The notes under the pieces: model-generated | Told to the model about the DNA's origin: nothing | The model's input: only the letters and a program-made list of their open reading frames with translations | Databases searched by the model: none | Position numbers and translations under genes: made by a program | Shown: positions 52,193 through 60,895 of the stretch, in pieces | Numbering within the stretch: position 1 is the stretch's first letter | Layout of the letters: each line of letters begins with the position of its first letter | Source: Moorella sp. Hama-1 | Lineage (GTDB): Bacteria > Bacillota > DSM-521 > Neomoorellales > Neomoorellaceae | Direction of reading: 5' to 3' | Assembly (NCBI RefSeq): GCF_023734095.1 | Contig: NZ_AP024620.1 | Span: forward strand, 1,360,501 to 1,424,500 | Length of the DNA stretch: 64,000 nucleotides

Positions 52193-52849
52193 TCAACCAC
52201 TGATCTGCTTATACCACTTACCGTGGTGGGAGGCGGCGAAATGGGTGGAGACTGTGCCCCGGAGCATGCCCCAGATGCTCTCCCGGGAGCGGGGATGCAG
52301 GATGGCCAGGTAAATATGGCCCAGGAGGACCCCGCCGAGCAACAGGGCCGTAAAGGAGTGGAGGGGGTGGGCCCAGGCCACCCACGCCGGGCTGAAGGCC
52401 TCCGGCCGGGCCATGGTCCAACCGGTGATGATCATCACCAGGGAACCGAGAATCGTCAGGAGAGAATTAACCTTTTCGCCGGCGTTGAAACGCCCCTGCT
52501 CCGGCAGCTTGACCGGGAGGACAAAGAACTCCCGTGGGAAGCCTTTGATAAACTGCCAGTCTTCCCTGCTCCAGGAAAAGCAGTCCTTCAACCACTGGAA
52601 AAAGCTCCGCGGTGTCCCCAGGAGCAGGACTACTAAACTTAAGACGGTAAAGGGATAGGCGATAAAGCGATGGATGGCGTTGCAGGCTGCCAGGGACTCT
52701 GCCCCCAGGGCGTGATTAAGACTGGTAAATGCAAATGCCGATCCCGTTAAGAGCAGGAGCACAAAGCAGACGGCGTGGCACCAGTGACCCAGGCGTTCAG
52801 CGGCATTAAAACGCACAACCTTATCTGGATTTTTCTTACTCATTGCCAT
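52193..52849 (-). CDS. Membrane cytochrome b subunit (formate dehydrogenase gamma-like)
   Basis: 218 residues with four probable membrane helices. Histidines in HWCHAVCFVLLLLTG (helix 1), IHRFIAYPF (helix 2), HPLHSFTALLLGG and GHIYLAILH (helices 3-4) are candidates for two haem b ligands, as in FdnI/HydC-type quinone-linked subunits. It would connect the Fe-S subunit to the membrane quinone pool. It overlaps the Fe-S gene by 14 bases. TtrABC systems normally use an NrfD-type TtrC, so a cytochrome b here is a departure. Confidence 0.88.
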   Translation of the reverse strand: MAMSKKNPDKVVRFNAAERLGHWCHAVCFVLLLLTGSAFAFTSLNHALGAESLAACNAIHRFIAYPFTVLSLVVLLLGTPRSFFQWLKDCFSWSREDWQFIKGFPREFFVLPVKLPEQGRFNAGEKVNSLLTILGSLVMIITGWTMARPEAFSPAWVAWAHPLHSFTALLLGGVLLGHIYLAILHPRSRESIWGMLRGTVSTHFAASHHGKWYKQISG

Positions 52850-53594
52850 CTCCTCCCCCTCTTTTACTGGCGCCGATGGCTATGCTGGCACCAACGGCCA
52901 CAGCTGCCGCGCCCATGATAGCCTTGCCGGCGGGACGGGCAACATTGAGCCAGGTATTGACTGCCGCCGTTCGGCTCCCCTCACCAGGCAACCCGTTATG
53001 GAAGGGTCCCGCAGGAGTGAAGTTGACCCCTGCCAGGGCCTCCCGGCCGATATAATAAACGTTTTCTTTGGTTCCCAGGCCTGGTGCCAGGGTGCCGGCC
53101 TTATACTTGCGCACCAACTGGCTGACTTCACTGCCGGTGTCCTTTAAATCACCAAAGTAACGGGCATGGGCGATACAGGTGCTGACGCAGGCCGGTTCCA
53201 GGCCGGCACGGACGCGGTGGTAACAGAAGGTACACTTGTCGGCCTGTTTACTGGCCGGGTCGAGATAACGGGCTTCATAGGGACAGGCACTGACGCAATA
53301 GCCGCAACCAATGCATTTTTCCCGGTCAATTAAGACTATACCCTCGGCGTTGCGGTAACTGGCCCCCGTGGGGCAGACCTTGATGCAGGGGGCTTCGCTG
53401 CAGTGGTTGCACAGGCGGGGAAGCTTTACCCTGGTCACGTTAGGATAGGTGCCCTTATCGGCCTCCTGGACGTAGGATCGGAAATGGCCCCGCGCCACGT
53501 TATTTTCCATATTGCAGACCACAGTACAGGCATGGCAACCGACACAGCGGCGCAGGTCAATGACCATGCCGTACTGCTTCGTTGTCGAACTCAA
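52836..53594 (-). CDS. Four-cluster ferredoxin subunit (TtrB/PsrB/NrfC-like)
   Basis: About 252 residues. Four [4Fe-4S] motifs are visible: CVGCHACTVVC, CNHCSEAPCIKVCP, CIGCGYCVSACP and CTFC...PACVSTC. The C-terminal 35 residues form a hydrophobic segment (GKAIMGAAAVAVGASIAIGA) that may anchor it in the membrane, unusual for the family. No Tat signal is seen, so it should ride out with the catalytic subunit. I use the TTG at 53,594, eight bases after GGAGG; the gene overlaps the chaperone gene upstream by 38 bases. Confidence 0.9.
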   Translation of the reverse strand: MSSTTKQYGMVIDLRRCVGCHACTVVCNMENNVARGHFRSYVQEADKGTYPNVTRVKLPRLCNHCSEAPCIKVCPTGASYRNAEGIVLIDREKCIGCGYCVSACPYEARYLDPASKQADKCTFCYHRVRAGLEPACVSTCIAHARYFGDLKDTGSEVSQLVRKYKAGTLAPGLGTKENVYYIGREALAGVNFTPAGPFHNGLPGEGSRTAAVNTWLNVARPAGKAIMGAAAVAVGASIAIGASKRGGGDGNE

Positions 53595-54231
53595 GACCTT
53601 CACCTCCTGCCAGGATATCATGGAGATATTCTTTATCGGCGGTGACCCAGCCGGCGCATAACTGGAGCAGGGAGCTGTAAAGCCCCGGTCCGGTATCCTC
53701 CGTCAGCCGGGCGTATACCGGCAACCAGCGGTCCAGATGGGACGAGAGAAATTGGGCCTCCAGTTTAGTCCAGGATCTATCTTCGCCGGCATTGGCCTCC
53801 TGCTGGCACAGGTAAGCCATCAGGGCCAGTTCCAGTCCCAGGTGATCGGCCAGGTGGATTTCCTTTAAAGGCGGAAACATAGCCAGGCTCCATGGGTCGA
53901 AAGCCACCGCCAGGTAACAGGCCACGACGTGACAGGTGGCCGGACCATTCAAGGGACCATAACCAATCTCCCTTACCGAATCCCGCCCGGCCGCCGTAAT
54001 CAGGGGCTCGATGGCTGCTTCATAAGGCGGCACAAAGCGGCCGGAAGACGGGACAAAGAACCGGTCAAAATACTCCTGGCGCGCTGTAGCCAAGTCTTTT
54101 TCCCCCGGCTCGCCCCCCTCCTGCCGGAGTAAATCCCGGGCTTCCTTAAGCCATAACTCGTCGGGCTCTTGCAGCAGGGAGCGGGCCCAGAAGCCATAGG
54201 TGACCGCTCGCTGGCCGGCTATCGTCTTCAT
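53557..54231 (-). CDS. TorD-family molybdoenzyme chaperone
   Basis: 224 residues, all-helical by composition. TorD/DmsD-like features are YEAAIEPLITAAGRDSVREIG, HLADHLGLELALMAYLCQQE near residue 120 (the conserved histidine-aspartate region) and LDRWLPVYARLTE. Such proteins hold the Tat signal of the catalytic subunit back until the cofactor is inserted. The ATG overlaps the stop of the oxidoreductase gene (ATGA), which ties chaperone and client together. Confidence 0.87.
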   Translation of the reverse strand: MKTIAGQRAVTYGFWARSLLQEPDELWLKEARDLLRQEGGEPGEKDLATARQEYFDRFFVPSSGRFVPPYEAAIEPLITAAGRDSVREIGYGPLNGPATCHVVACYLAVAFDPWSLAMFPPLKEIHLADHLGLELALMAYLCQQEANAGEDRSWTKLEAQFLSSHLDRWLPVYARLTEDTGPGLYSSLLQLCAGWVTADKEYLHDILAGGEGLEFDNEAVRHGH

Positions 54232-57200
54232 GCCGGTTCCACCCGGTAGGCGCCACCGTTGCGGCCCGGGCCGCCGGTGGCCATTTCACTGTAGGCAAAG
54301 AGGCCCTTGACGCTTGGGTCCGTAAGGCTCATCCGGCTAAGGCAGATACCGGTGCCGCGCCGGGGTTCACCCTTGACGGCCTGGGAACCAAACTGGCCGT
54401 CCCGGGAACCATACTCCCAGTGACCGTAACCAAAGGCCACCCCTAGGGCTCCCCGGGCAATACCCGGCCGGACCCTCAACTGACCCATGGCCTGGGCGCC
54501 GGTGGCGGCTACGAGTTTAACCCGCTGGCCGTCTTTCAGGCCCAGTTTGGCCGCGTCTTCACTGTTCATCTCAATGAAGTTGGCCGGCCCCAGATCTTGC
54601 ATAATAGGGGCGTTGGTCAGCATGCTGACGCTACGGAATTTAGCCTTGTAAGAAACAGCCTTGAAAGGCCACTTATCGGGCGGGAAGGCCTTATCCAGGG
54701 GCGTACCGTCAGCCAGGGCCTCCGGGTACCAGCCCATGACGCCGGGATAGAACTCACCGGTGAAGGAGTTTCTGCTGGTGGCCAGGACCTCGCTATAGAC
54801 ATTGAAAACGCCGGTAGAAGGATACTTATGGTTGTCACCTTCAAAGCCGCCGCCATAATCTTCAAAACGACCGCCCCGGGAGAGAACGTAGAGGACCGGG
54901 GGCCATTCCTTAGGCTTCAAGGCCTGGCGCCAGTCGCCGGTGGCCTGATCCAGTTCCTGGAGGCGGGTTTCCTCGGGCTGAATGGCCGGTACCGGCGTAC
55001 CGTCAAAAGCTACGTTGGCCACAGCTTTTAAGAAGAAATCAGCCGGGGTGTTTAAGGGATAGAGATTGCCGTCTTTATCGGGTATGGCCTGATCGCCAAA
55101 GCCGGGAACGCCGATCTTTTTGGCCACGTCAATCAGGAAATTTTCGTAGCAGGCATAACGCCCGGGTCCGATTTTGGGCGTCATGGGGATGACCACCGGC
55201 CAGCGTATGGTGCTGGCTTTGGTAGGCACGTTGCCCTCCGGCGTCCAGACCCCCCAGCTCTCATACTGGGTGGTATCAGGAAGGATATAGTCTGCCAGGG
55301 AGGTAGATTCCCCCATAAAAGCGTCGCAGGCAATAATCAACGGCACCCGTTCTGGTTTCTTGAGTTCGTTAATAACCTCTTCCCGCCCGGCCGCCGGGCT
55401 GGTCATCAGGGGATTGGTCATCCAGAAAATGACGATCTTTGCCTGGTACGGATAGCCGTTGGCGATAGAGAAAATCGCCTGATTGTCGTTGGCGCCGTTA
55501 ACCGGGTGCCAGGGGAATTTAGAGGGATAAGGTTTTTCCCCCTTCGCCATCTTATTCTTATATTCGCTAGTCTTCTCGTAGGGGAAGCCGCAGCGGTCAA
55601 TACGGGCGCCGGCGGTTTTGGCCATGCCGGGATATTTAGTGAGATCGTAGCGTGGACCGGGGGTGAAGGATTTATACTGCAGCCGCCGGGGGATGACGCC
55701 GCCCTTTTTGTTGCACGCCCCCACCAGGGCCGGCAGCAGAGTCAGACCCCAGGCGGCAAAGAGGCCGTTAGCTGCGGCTGTCCCACCAAGGCCGCTGACA
55801 CACACCCTGGTGCCGTGGGAAGTAAACTCCCGGGCCAGGGCGATGATTTGCTCTTTGGGCACACCACAGGCCTCAGCATATTGCTCATAGGTGTATTTCA
55901 TGGCGCTGGCCTTAAGGAGATTCATGCTGGTTTCGACTTTGATGGGCTGGCCGTCGGGGCCGGTAACCGTGCCGGCAAAGAAGAGCTCGGCCTCCTTGCT
56001 GGCGCTATGCAGGGCCGGCTTGCCACTGGCCTTGTCCATGACCACAAAGTATTTGGGCGCCGGTTGGGCTTCGGTCCCCGGGGCTGGTTCCGGCGGTGGT
56101 GGTACGGACAGACCGATGTCTTCCGGGGCCAGCATCTTACGGTAATGGGGATGCTGGGGATCGGTGATAACCAGGTGGGTGGCGTTGGTCCAGCTGTTGA
56201 ATCCCTTCTCCCTGGCCGCCGCCAGGTTGGGCGAGCTTAAAAAGGTGGTATTAATCTTATTATTTTCCAGCATCCAGCGGATCATGCCCAGCATCAGGGC
56301 CGCGTCAGTCGCCGGTTTAACGGGCAACCATCTGGTTTTTTCGTTTAAGGGGTTAAGGGCACCGCCCTGGAGGACGGGATCGACGACCACAAATTGGGCT
56401 TTGCCGTCCGCGGCCGCCCGGGCCGCCTGGCGGGCCATGGCAGTCATTGGTTTCCCGCTATGCCCGGGGTAGGCGCCGATGAAGAGGGCAAATTCCGTAT
56501 TGTTGACATCAGGCCTCAGGCCTTCTCCAGCCACCTGCGCCGCAGGTGTAGCCGAGCCCCCTCAGCTGCTACCGTGGCCGTAGTTATTGACGGTACCGAA
56601 GGCCCCGGCAAAACGACCGGCAAAGACGGTGCGGCCGTCGCCCCGCCCGCCGCACATGACCAGCTGGTTGGCTTTAGGCCCTAACTCCGGTTGAGACGGA
56701 TCCAGGGGGGTTTTCCGGTCGAAGACCTGGCGGAAACCCTCTACCTGGCGGTCTTCACCCACATGCTGGAAAAGTTGGCCGCCCTCAACTGTTTCCTGGA
56801 CGGCCTGTTCCCAGGTAATGGGCTGCCACTTGTTTTCTCCCCTTTTCCCGGCCCTTTTTAAAGGTGTTAAAAGGCGCATGGGGTCGTAATGGGCCTGGAG
56901 GGTGGCATTGCCCCGGCCGCAAAGGACGGAGCGACCCTCGTGGCCCTTATCTTTGTAGGTGCTGAAGGCCAAATAGGCCTCGGCCAGGGGGGCGTTGTAA
57001 GCCAGGTGGGGTTCAGTGTTGTTGGGGTTGTAGGGATTACCGTAAACCCTTAAGATCTGGCCTGTTTTTTTATCGATTTTCACCCGGTTGCCGCAGGAAC
57101 TATAGCAACCGAGGCAGGCACTATGACGCATGATAATCTCCGGGTTGGGCTGGACGTTACCGCTGGCCGGGTCGATCCGGGCCTCAACTGCCTGGCCGCC

Positions 57201-57323
57201 GCTGTCATCTGCGGGTGGCAGACCAGCCGGAGGTGCGGCCTGGCTCCGGGGTTCCAGGCCCAGGCCGCAGAAGGCCGTGGCCCCTACGGCCGCCGACAGC
57301 TTTAAAAACTCACGGCGATTCAC
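54228..57323 (-). CDS. Selenocysteine-containing molybdopterin oxidoreductase, TtrA-like, Tat-exported
   Basis: 1,031 residues if TGA at 56,562-56,564 is read as selenocysteine (residue 254). A Tat signal NRREFLKLSAAVGATAFCG begins at the GTG, eight bases after AAGGGG. The N-terminal [4Fe-4S] site is CLGCYSSCG...CGRGNA. Sec lies in NYGHGSS-U-GGSATPA, where the family has the Mo/W ligand. The molybdopterin domains follow, and the C-terminal dinucleotide-binding domain has FGYGHWEYGSRDGQ, as I recall it in tetrathionate reductases. A hairpin begins 14 bases after the TGA. Both sides of the TGA are intact and in frame. Tetrathionate, thiosulfate, selenate or arsenate are possible substrates; none is shown by sequence. 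Confidence 0.85.
56530..56564 (-). promoter_or_regulatory. Bacterial SECIS-like hairpin at the in-frame TGA
   Basis: After TGA (56,562-56,564) come 13 bases and then CACCTGC-GGC-GCAGGTG, a perfect 7-bp stem with a GGC loop. The loop starts 20 bases after the TGA and opens with G, which fits the general bacterial SECIS rules (loop 16-37 bases downstream with an early G). SelB binding is inferred. Confidence 0.7.
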
Positions 57324-57374
57324 TAAAACTTCACCCCTTATAAAGTCAAGATAAATCCATGTGTGAACTATAAC

Positions 57375-57392
57375 TTGCAAGAAACATGCCAA
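57375..57392 (-). promoter_or_regulatory. Sigma-54 (-24/-12) promoter of the selenoprotein operon
   Basis: Minus strand TTGGCATGTTTCTTGCAA matches the TGGCA-N7-TTGC consensus, with GG and GC elements at the required spacing. Transcription would start near 57,365, about 42 bases before the GTG at 57,323. The insertion element ends 8 bases upstream of it. A sigma-54 activator gene lies on the far side of the element. Confidence 0.8.
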
Positions 57393-57399
57393 CAAAAAA

Positions 57400-59287
57400 C
57401 TCACATTCCGCACCCTGTGAGCAACTAAAAATGATTTTTAGGTGCAGAAGAAAATAAAAGTAGAGAGAATCTTCTAACCAGGAATTACTAATTCCATGTC
57501 GAATCATTTCTCCAAGAGAATTCTGGAGGAATGTTCGATGCCCGTAGCCATCGATAATATGCGCTTCTTCCGGGCCGGTCCCGCAGCCCTGATCGCCAGG
57601 CTATGTGACGTCCTAAAGATAACAGAAATCATTGATGCCGTAGTCGAATGGGACCCGGTCCAGTGCCATCTTTCCCCGGGCACTCGGGTTAAGGCGCTGA
57701 TCATTAATCTCCTAGTAGACCGGGAGGCCCTTTATCATGTCGAGCGCTTTTTTGAGAACCAGGACCTGGAGGTCTTGTTTGGAACTGAGCAACAGATCCG
57801 GGCTGAAGATTTTAACGACGACGCCTTGGGTCGGGCCCTGGATAAACTCTTCGCCAGCGGCCAGTTAAAGAAGTTGTTCTCCAGCATTGCCTTAACTGCC
57901 GCCGCAACTCACAACGTGCCTATCGAAGGCATCCACGTCGATACTACCTCCATTTCCGTGCAGGGAGCCTATGAGGGTGAAGGAGATTTAGATATCACCT
58001 TCGGTTTTAGCAAAGATCATCGCCCCGACCTCAAGCAGTTTCTCATCGGTTTAACCGTAAACAAGGACGGGTTACCCATTTTAGGTCAGAGCCTGGACGG
58101 CAATACGAGTGATAAGTCCTGGTATCCTCAGGTTATTGAGGAATTGGTGCAAAACTTCAGCCCGGCAAAGCTTAAAGAGATCATCTTTGTGGCGGACTGC
58201 GCCCTGGTAACCAAGGATAACCTGGCGCTGCTGGTCCAGGAGGAAGAAAACAAACCAGCCCTCCAATTCATCTCCCTGTTACCGGAGAACTTTGGCCTTA
58301 ACAAGGAGATCAAAGCCGAGGCCTTTCACACCGGCGCCTGGCAGGAGATCGGGAATTTAAGCCAGAAGGAAGACGCCGCCAGGTATAAAAGCCAGAGCTT
58401 TGTCCGGGAAATAGACGGCAAGGACTTCCGGTTAATCGTAGTTCACTCCACGACCTTGGATAAACGCAAAGAGAAGAGCCTCTTAAAAAAGTGGGCCAAG
58501 CAAAAGGAAACTTTAGCAAAGGCCGCCCGGGAACTCTCCCGGCGTCCCTTCGCCTGTGATGCCGATGCCAGGAAAGCCATAGAGCTCTTCTGCCAGGAAT
58601 ACCGCCACCAACCTTTCATCTTCAAGGGTACAGTTACTGAAGAGATAGAGAGCAGCTATGCCAAACGGGGGCGGCCCAAGAAAGAAGAGCAGCCCCAGAA
58701 CACAGTTGTTTACCATGCCTACATCCAGGTAGATGAAGATCCGGAAGCAATGGCCCAGGAGAAGGACCTGGCTTCCACCTTCGTCCTTATTACCAATCTC
58801 ATGGATACCGCAGCCTACCCCGACGGGGAAGTGCTCAAGGAGTATAAGGAACAGAACGCTGTCGAGAGGCAGTTCCGTTTTCTTAAACAGCCGGTCCTCC
58901 TGGGGCCTATCTTTCTCAAAAACAAGGACCGGGTAGAAGCCATGTCCTTCGTCTTTCAGTTAGCCCTTCTGGTGGCAGCTTACCTGGAGTATCGGGTTAG
59001 AAAAAATCTGGAGCAACAAGAGGCTCCTTTAATCCTGCCGGGGAAGAGGAAAAGTACTAACCCTACGGCCCGGGCACTCCTGGAGATGTTTGATTATCTC
59101 CTGGTAGTTAAACAAGGTCCGGACAGGGCGTTAATCAATTACCACGGTACGGAGGTGATTAGAGCCCTTGAACTCGCGGGGTTCGGTAAGGAAATCTACC
59201 TTTTCCCACCTAGCGGTGGTGGGTAGGAATATTTTTTAAGGCCCCCCAAAAATGTTGGTAACTATATCCAGAGGTGCGGAATGTGGG
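57400..59287 (+). mobile_element. Intact insertion sequence, IS1634/IS4-superfamily type, 1,888 bp
   Basis: Ends CTCACATTCCGCACC (57,400-57,414) and GGTGCGGAATGTGGG (59,273-59,287) are inverted repeats matching at 14 of 15 positions. A 6-bp direct repeat AAAAAA flanks it (57,394-57,399 and 59,288-59,293), so the target duplication is preserved and insertion is recent or stable. One full transposase gene fills it. The right junction is the T-tract of the response-regulator terminator. Confidence 0.9.
57538..59226 (+). CDS. IS1634-type DDE transposase
   Basis: 562 residues. The DDE nuclease core is recognisable: VDTTSISVQG (first Asp, about residue 140), FVADCALVTKDNLALL (second Asp, about residue 218) and the YREKQ-like segment EYKEQNAVERQFRFLK (Glu, about residue 445). 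The N-terminal part (NMRFFRAGPAALIARLCDVLKITEIID) is the DUF4277 domain common in this group. I choose the ATG at 57,538, six bases after GGAGGAA; a start at 57,496 would put this site inside the gene. The frame is uninterrupted, so the element may be active. Confidence 0.92.
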   Translation: MPVAIDNMRFFRAGPAALIARLCDVLKITEIIDAVVEWDPVQCHLSPGTRVKALIINLLVDREALYHVERFFENQDLEVLFGTEQQIRAEDFNDDALGRALDKLFASGQLKKLFSSIALTAAATHNVPIEGIHVDTTSISVQGAYEGEGDLDITFGFSKDHRPDLKQFLIGLTVNKDGLPILGQSLDGNTSDKSWYPQVIEELVQNFSPAKLKEIIFVADCALVTKDNLALLVQEEENKPALQFISLLPENFGLNKEIKAEAFHTGAWQEIGNLSQKEDAARYKSQSFVREIDGKDFRLIVVHSTTLDKRKEKSLLKKWAKQKETLAKAARELSRRPFACDADARKAIELFCQEYRHQPFIFKGTVTEEIESSYAKRGRPKKEEQPQNTVVYHAYIQVDEDPEAMAQEKDLASTFVLITNLMDTAAYPDGEVLKEYKEQNAVERQFRFLKQPVLLGPIFLKNKDRVEAMSFVFQLALLVAAYLEYRVRKNLEQQEAPLILPGKRKSTNPTARALLEMFDYLLVVKQGPDRALINYHGTEVIRALELAGFGKEIYLFPPSGGG

Positions 59288-59322
59288 AAAAAAGACCCGG
59301 AAAAGGTGACTTTTCCGGGGTC
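59288..59322 (-). terminator. Terminator of the response-regulator gene, invaded by the IS
   Basis: GACCCCGGAAAAG-TCAC-CTTTTCCGGGTC (minus strand, one bulged base) is followed by TTTTTT, which is the target duplication, and then by the IS end. It lies about 100 bases past the gene. Termination should still work because the duplicated T-tract is retained. Confidence 0.8.
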
Positions 59323-59341
59323 GGGGCGAGATAGTTTTGCT

Positions 59342-59367
59342 CCTCTGACATGCCATTTTGACAGGGG
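59342..59367. promoter_or_regulatory. Candidate enhancer site (UAS) for the sigma-54 activator
   Basis: CCTCTGACA-8 nt-TGACAGGGG is a dyad matching at 7 of 9 positions. Without the IS it would be centred about 70 bases upstream of the -24 element, where activator sites are usual. With the IS it is almost 2 kb away. Assignment is inferred from position and symmetry only. Confidence 0.35.
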
Positions 59368-59423
59368 CCTGGTCATATTGACATACTTTGTACCTCTACC
59401 CGCAGGTTTTCCGAGGCGAGTTT

Positions 59424-60773
59424 CTATAAACCATACTCTTCTATTTTGCGGTACAGGGTGCGCAAGCCAATACCCAGCAGGCGGGCGGCCCGGGTTTTAT
59501 TGCCACCGGTCAGGCTCAAAACCCTGGATATATGCTGGCGCTCCAGGCTGGCCAGGGTCAGGTCTACTTCTTCGTATAGTGAGGGAGCGCTAGATGTCCC
59601 ATGACCGGCGGCGGGGCCAAAGAGGTGGGCCGGTTCGATAACGCTCCCCGGGGCCAGCAAGATGCCCCGCTCGATCATATTGGCCAGTTCCCGGACATTG
59701 CCGGGGAAGTCGTACTCCTGGAGAGCGGCCATGGCTGCCGGGCTTAACTTTTTTTCCTGCCGGGTGTTATTTTTCGCCTGCAAGAAGTAACGGGCCAGCA
59801 AGGGAATATCCTCACGCCTTTCCCGCAGGGGCGGCAGGGTGATGGTGATGACATTCAGGCGGTAGTAAAGGTCCTCCCGAAAGCGGCCCTCCGGAATTTC
59901 CTGCGCCAGGTGGCGATTGGTGGCTGCCACCACCCGGACCTTTACCCGGTGCACCCGGGTATCCCCTACCCGGTGGTATTCGCCCGTCTCTAAAAAGCGC
60001 AGGAACTTGGCCTGGACCGCCGGGTCCATGTCGGCTATCTCATCCAGGAACAGGGTGCCGCCGGCGGCCACCTCCACCAGGCCGGCTTTGCTGGCGACAG
60101 CGCCGGTAAAGGCGCCGCGGGTGTGGCCAAAAAGCTCGCTCTCCACCAGCTGGGGCGGTACGGCGGCGGAGTTAAGGGCCTGGAAGGGTTGATCCCGGCG
60201 GCTGCTGTTAAAGTGCAGGGCCCGGGCTACCAGTTCTTTCCCGGTGCCGCTCTCCCCCAGGACGAGGACAGGTGCCTCGCTGTCAGCTACCTTGGCAATC
60301 AGGGCCAGAACCTCCCGCATGGCCGGGCTCTGGCCAATAATGACCCCGGCGCCGGTCTGGCGCCGCAGGGCCTCGGATAAACCTTCCGCCCTGGTGGCCA
60401 GGCGTTTTTTCTCGGCGGCCTGGCGCAGGGCTAATTCCAGCTGGGCGGCCTGGCAGGGTTTGGTCAGGTAGTCGTAGGCTCCTTCCTTGATGGCGGCAAT
60501 GGCGTTCTCAATGCTGCCATAACCGGTTAACATAATTACCTCCAGGCAGGGCAACATTTTTTTGGCCCGGCGCAGGAGCTCCAGGCCGTCTATGCCTGGC
60601 AGGCGCTGGTCAAAGACGGCCACGTCGAAATCGTTCTTCTGCAGCGCGGCCAGCGCTTCCTCGGCCGTAGCCACGGCCATAACCTCAAAGCCGTGGCGCT
60701 CCAGGCGCTGCTGCAGGAGCCGGTTGAAGGTTATCTCATCTTCAACCAGGAGTACCCAGGTCGGTTTTTCCAT
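59424..60773 (-). CDS. Sigma-54-dependent response regulator (NtrC type)
   Basis: 449 residues. The receiver domain (1-120) has the phosphorylated Asp in DVAVFDQRLPG. The AAA+ domain has Walker A LGESGTGKELVAR, the sigma-54 contact loop RGAFTGA, and Walker B TLFLDEIADM. The Fis-type HTH at the end reads ISRVLSLTGGNKTRAARLLGIGLRTLYRKIEEYG. I use the ATG at 60,773 with CAGGAGG upstream. It should activate the sigma-54 promoter at 57,375. Its terminator has been invaded by the IS. Confidence 0.93.
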   Translation of the reverse strand: MEKPTWVLLVEDEITFNRLLQQRLERHGFEVMAVATAEEALAALQKNDFDVAVFDQRLPGIDGLELLRRAKKMLPCLEVIMLTGYGSIENAIAAIKEGAYDYLTKPCQAAQLELALRQAAEKKRLATRAEGLSEALRRQTGAGVIIGQSPAMREVLALIAKVADSEAPVLVLGESGTGKELVARALHFNSSRRDQPFQALNSAAVPPQLVESELFGHTRGAFTGAVASKAGLVEVAAGGTLFLDEIADMDPAVQAKFLRFLETGEYHRVGDTRVHRVKVRVVAATNRHLAQEIPEGRFREDLYYRLNVITITLPPLRERREDIPLLARYFLQAKNNTRQEKKLSPAAMAALQEYDFPGNVRELANMIERGILLAPGSVIEPAHLFGPAAGHGTSSAPSLYEEVDLTLASLERQHISRVLSLTGGNKTRAARLLGIGLRTLYRKIEEYGL

Positions 60774-60796
60774 TACAGATCCTCCTGAGTTCAATA

Positions 60797-60880
60797 ATTT
60801 GCTTACGCCTCGAACCAAGTCACCCTCCGCCTGTTACCTCCAGCCTCTTATCTCGTCCTGTATTTTCCTTGTTCGCTGGC
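60797..60880. repeat. Dispersed repeat, copy B
   Basis: Resembles 2979-3063 with an identical 16-base core at 60,806-60,821. It fills the 120-bp gap between the kinase and regulator genes. Its presence in two operon gaps points to a small mobile repeat. Confidence 0.6.
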
Positions 60881-60895
60881 AGGCTGTTAGAAGAG

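Noticed and set aside
56534-56564. Reading the oxidoreductase as two genes or as a nonsense-mutated pseudogene
   Set aside because: The frame is intact for 250 codons before and 770 after the TGA, the stop lies at the metal-ligand position, a SECIS-like hairpin follows, and the proposed second start (GTG 56,534) has no good ribosome-binding site.
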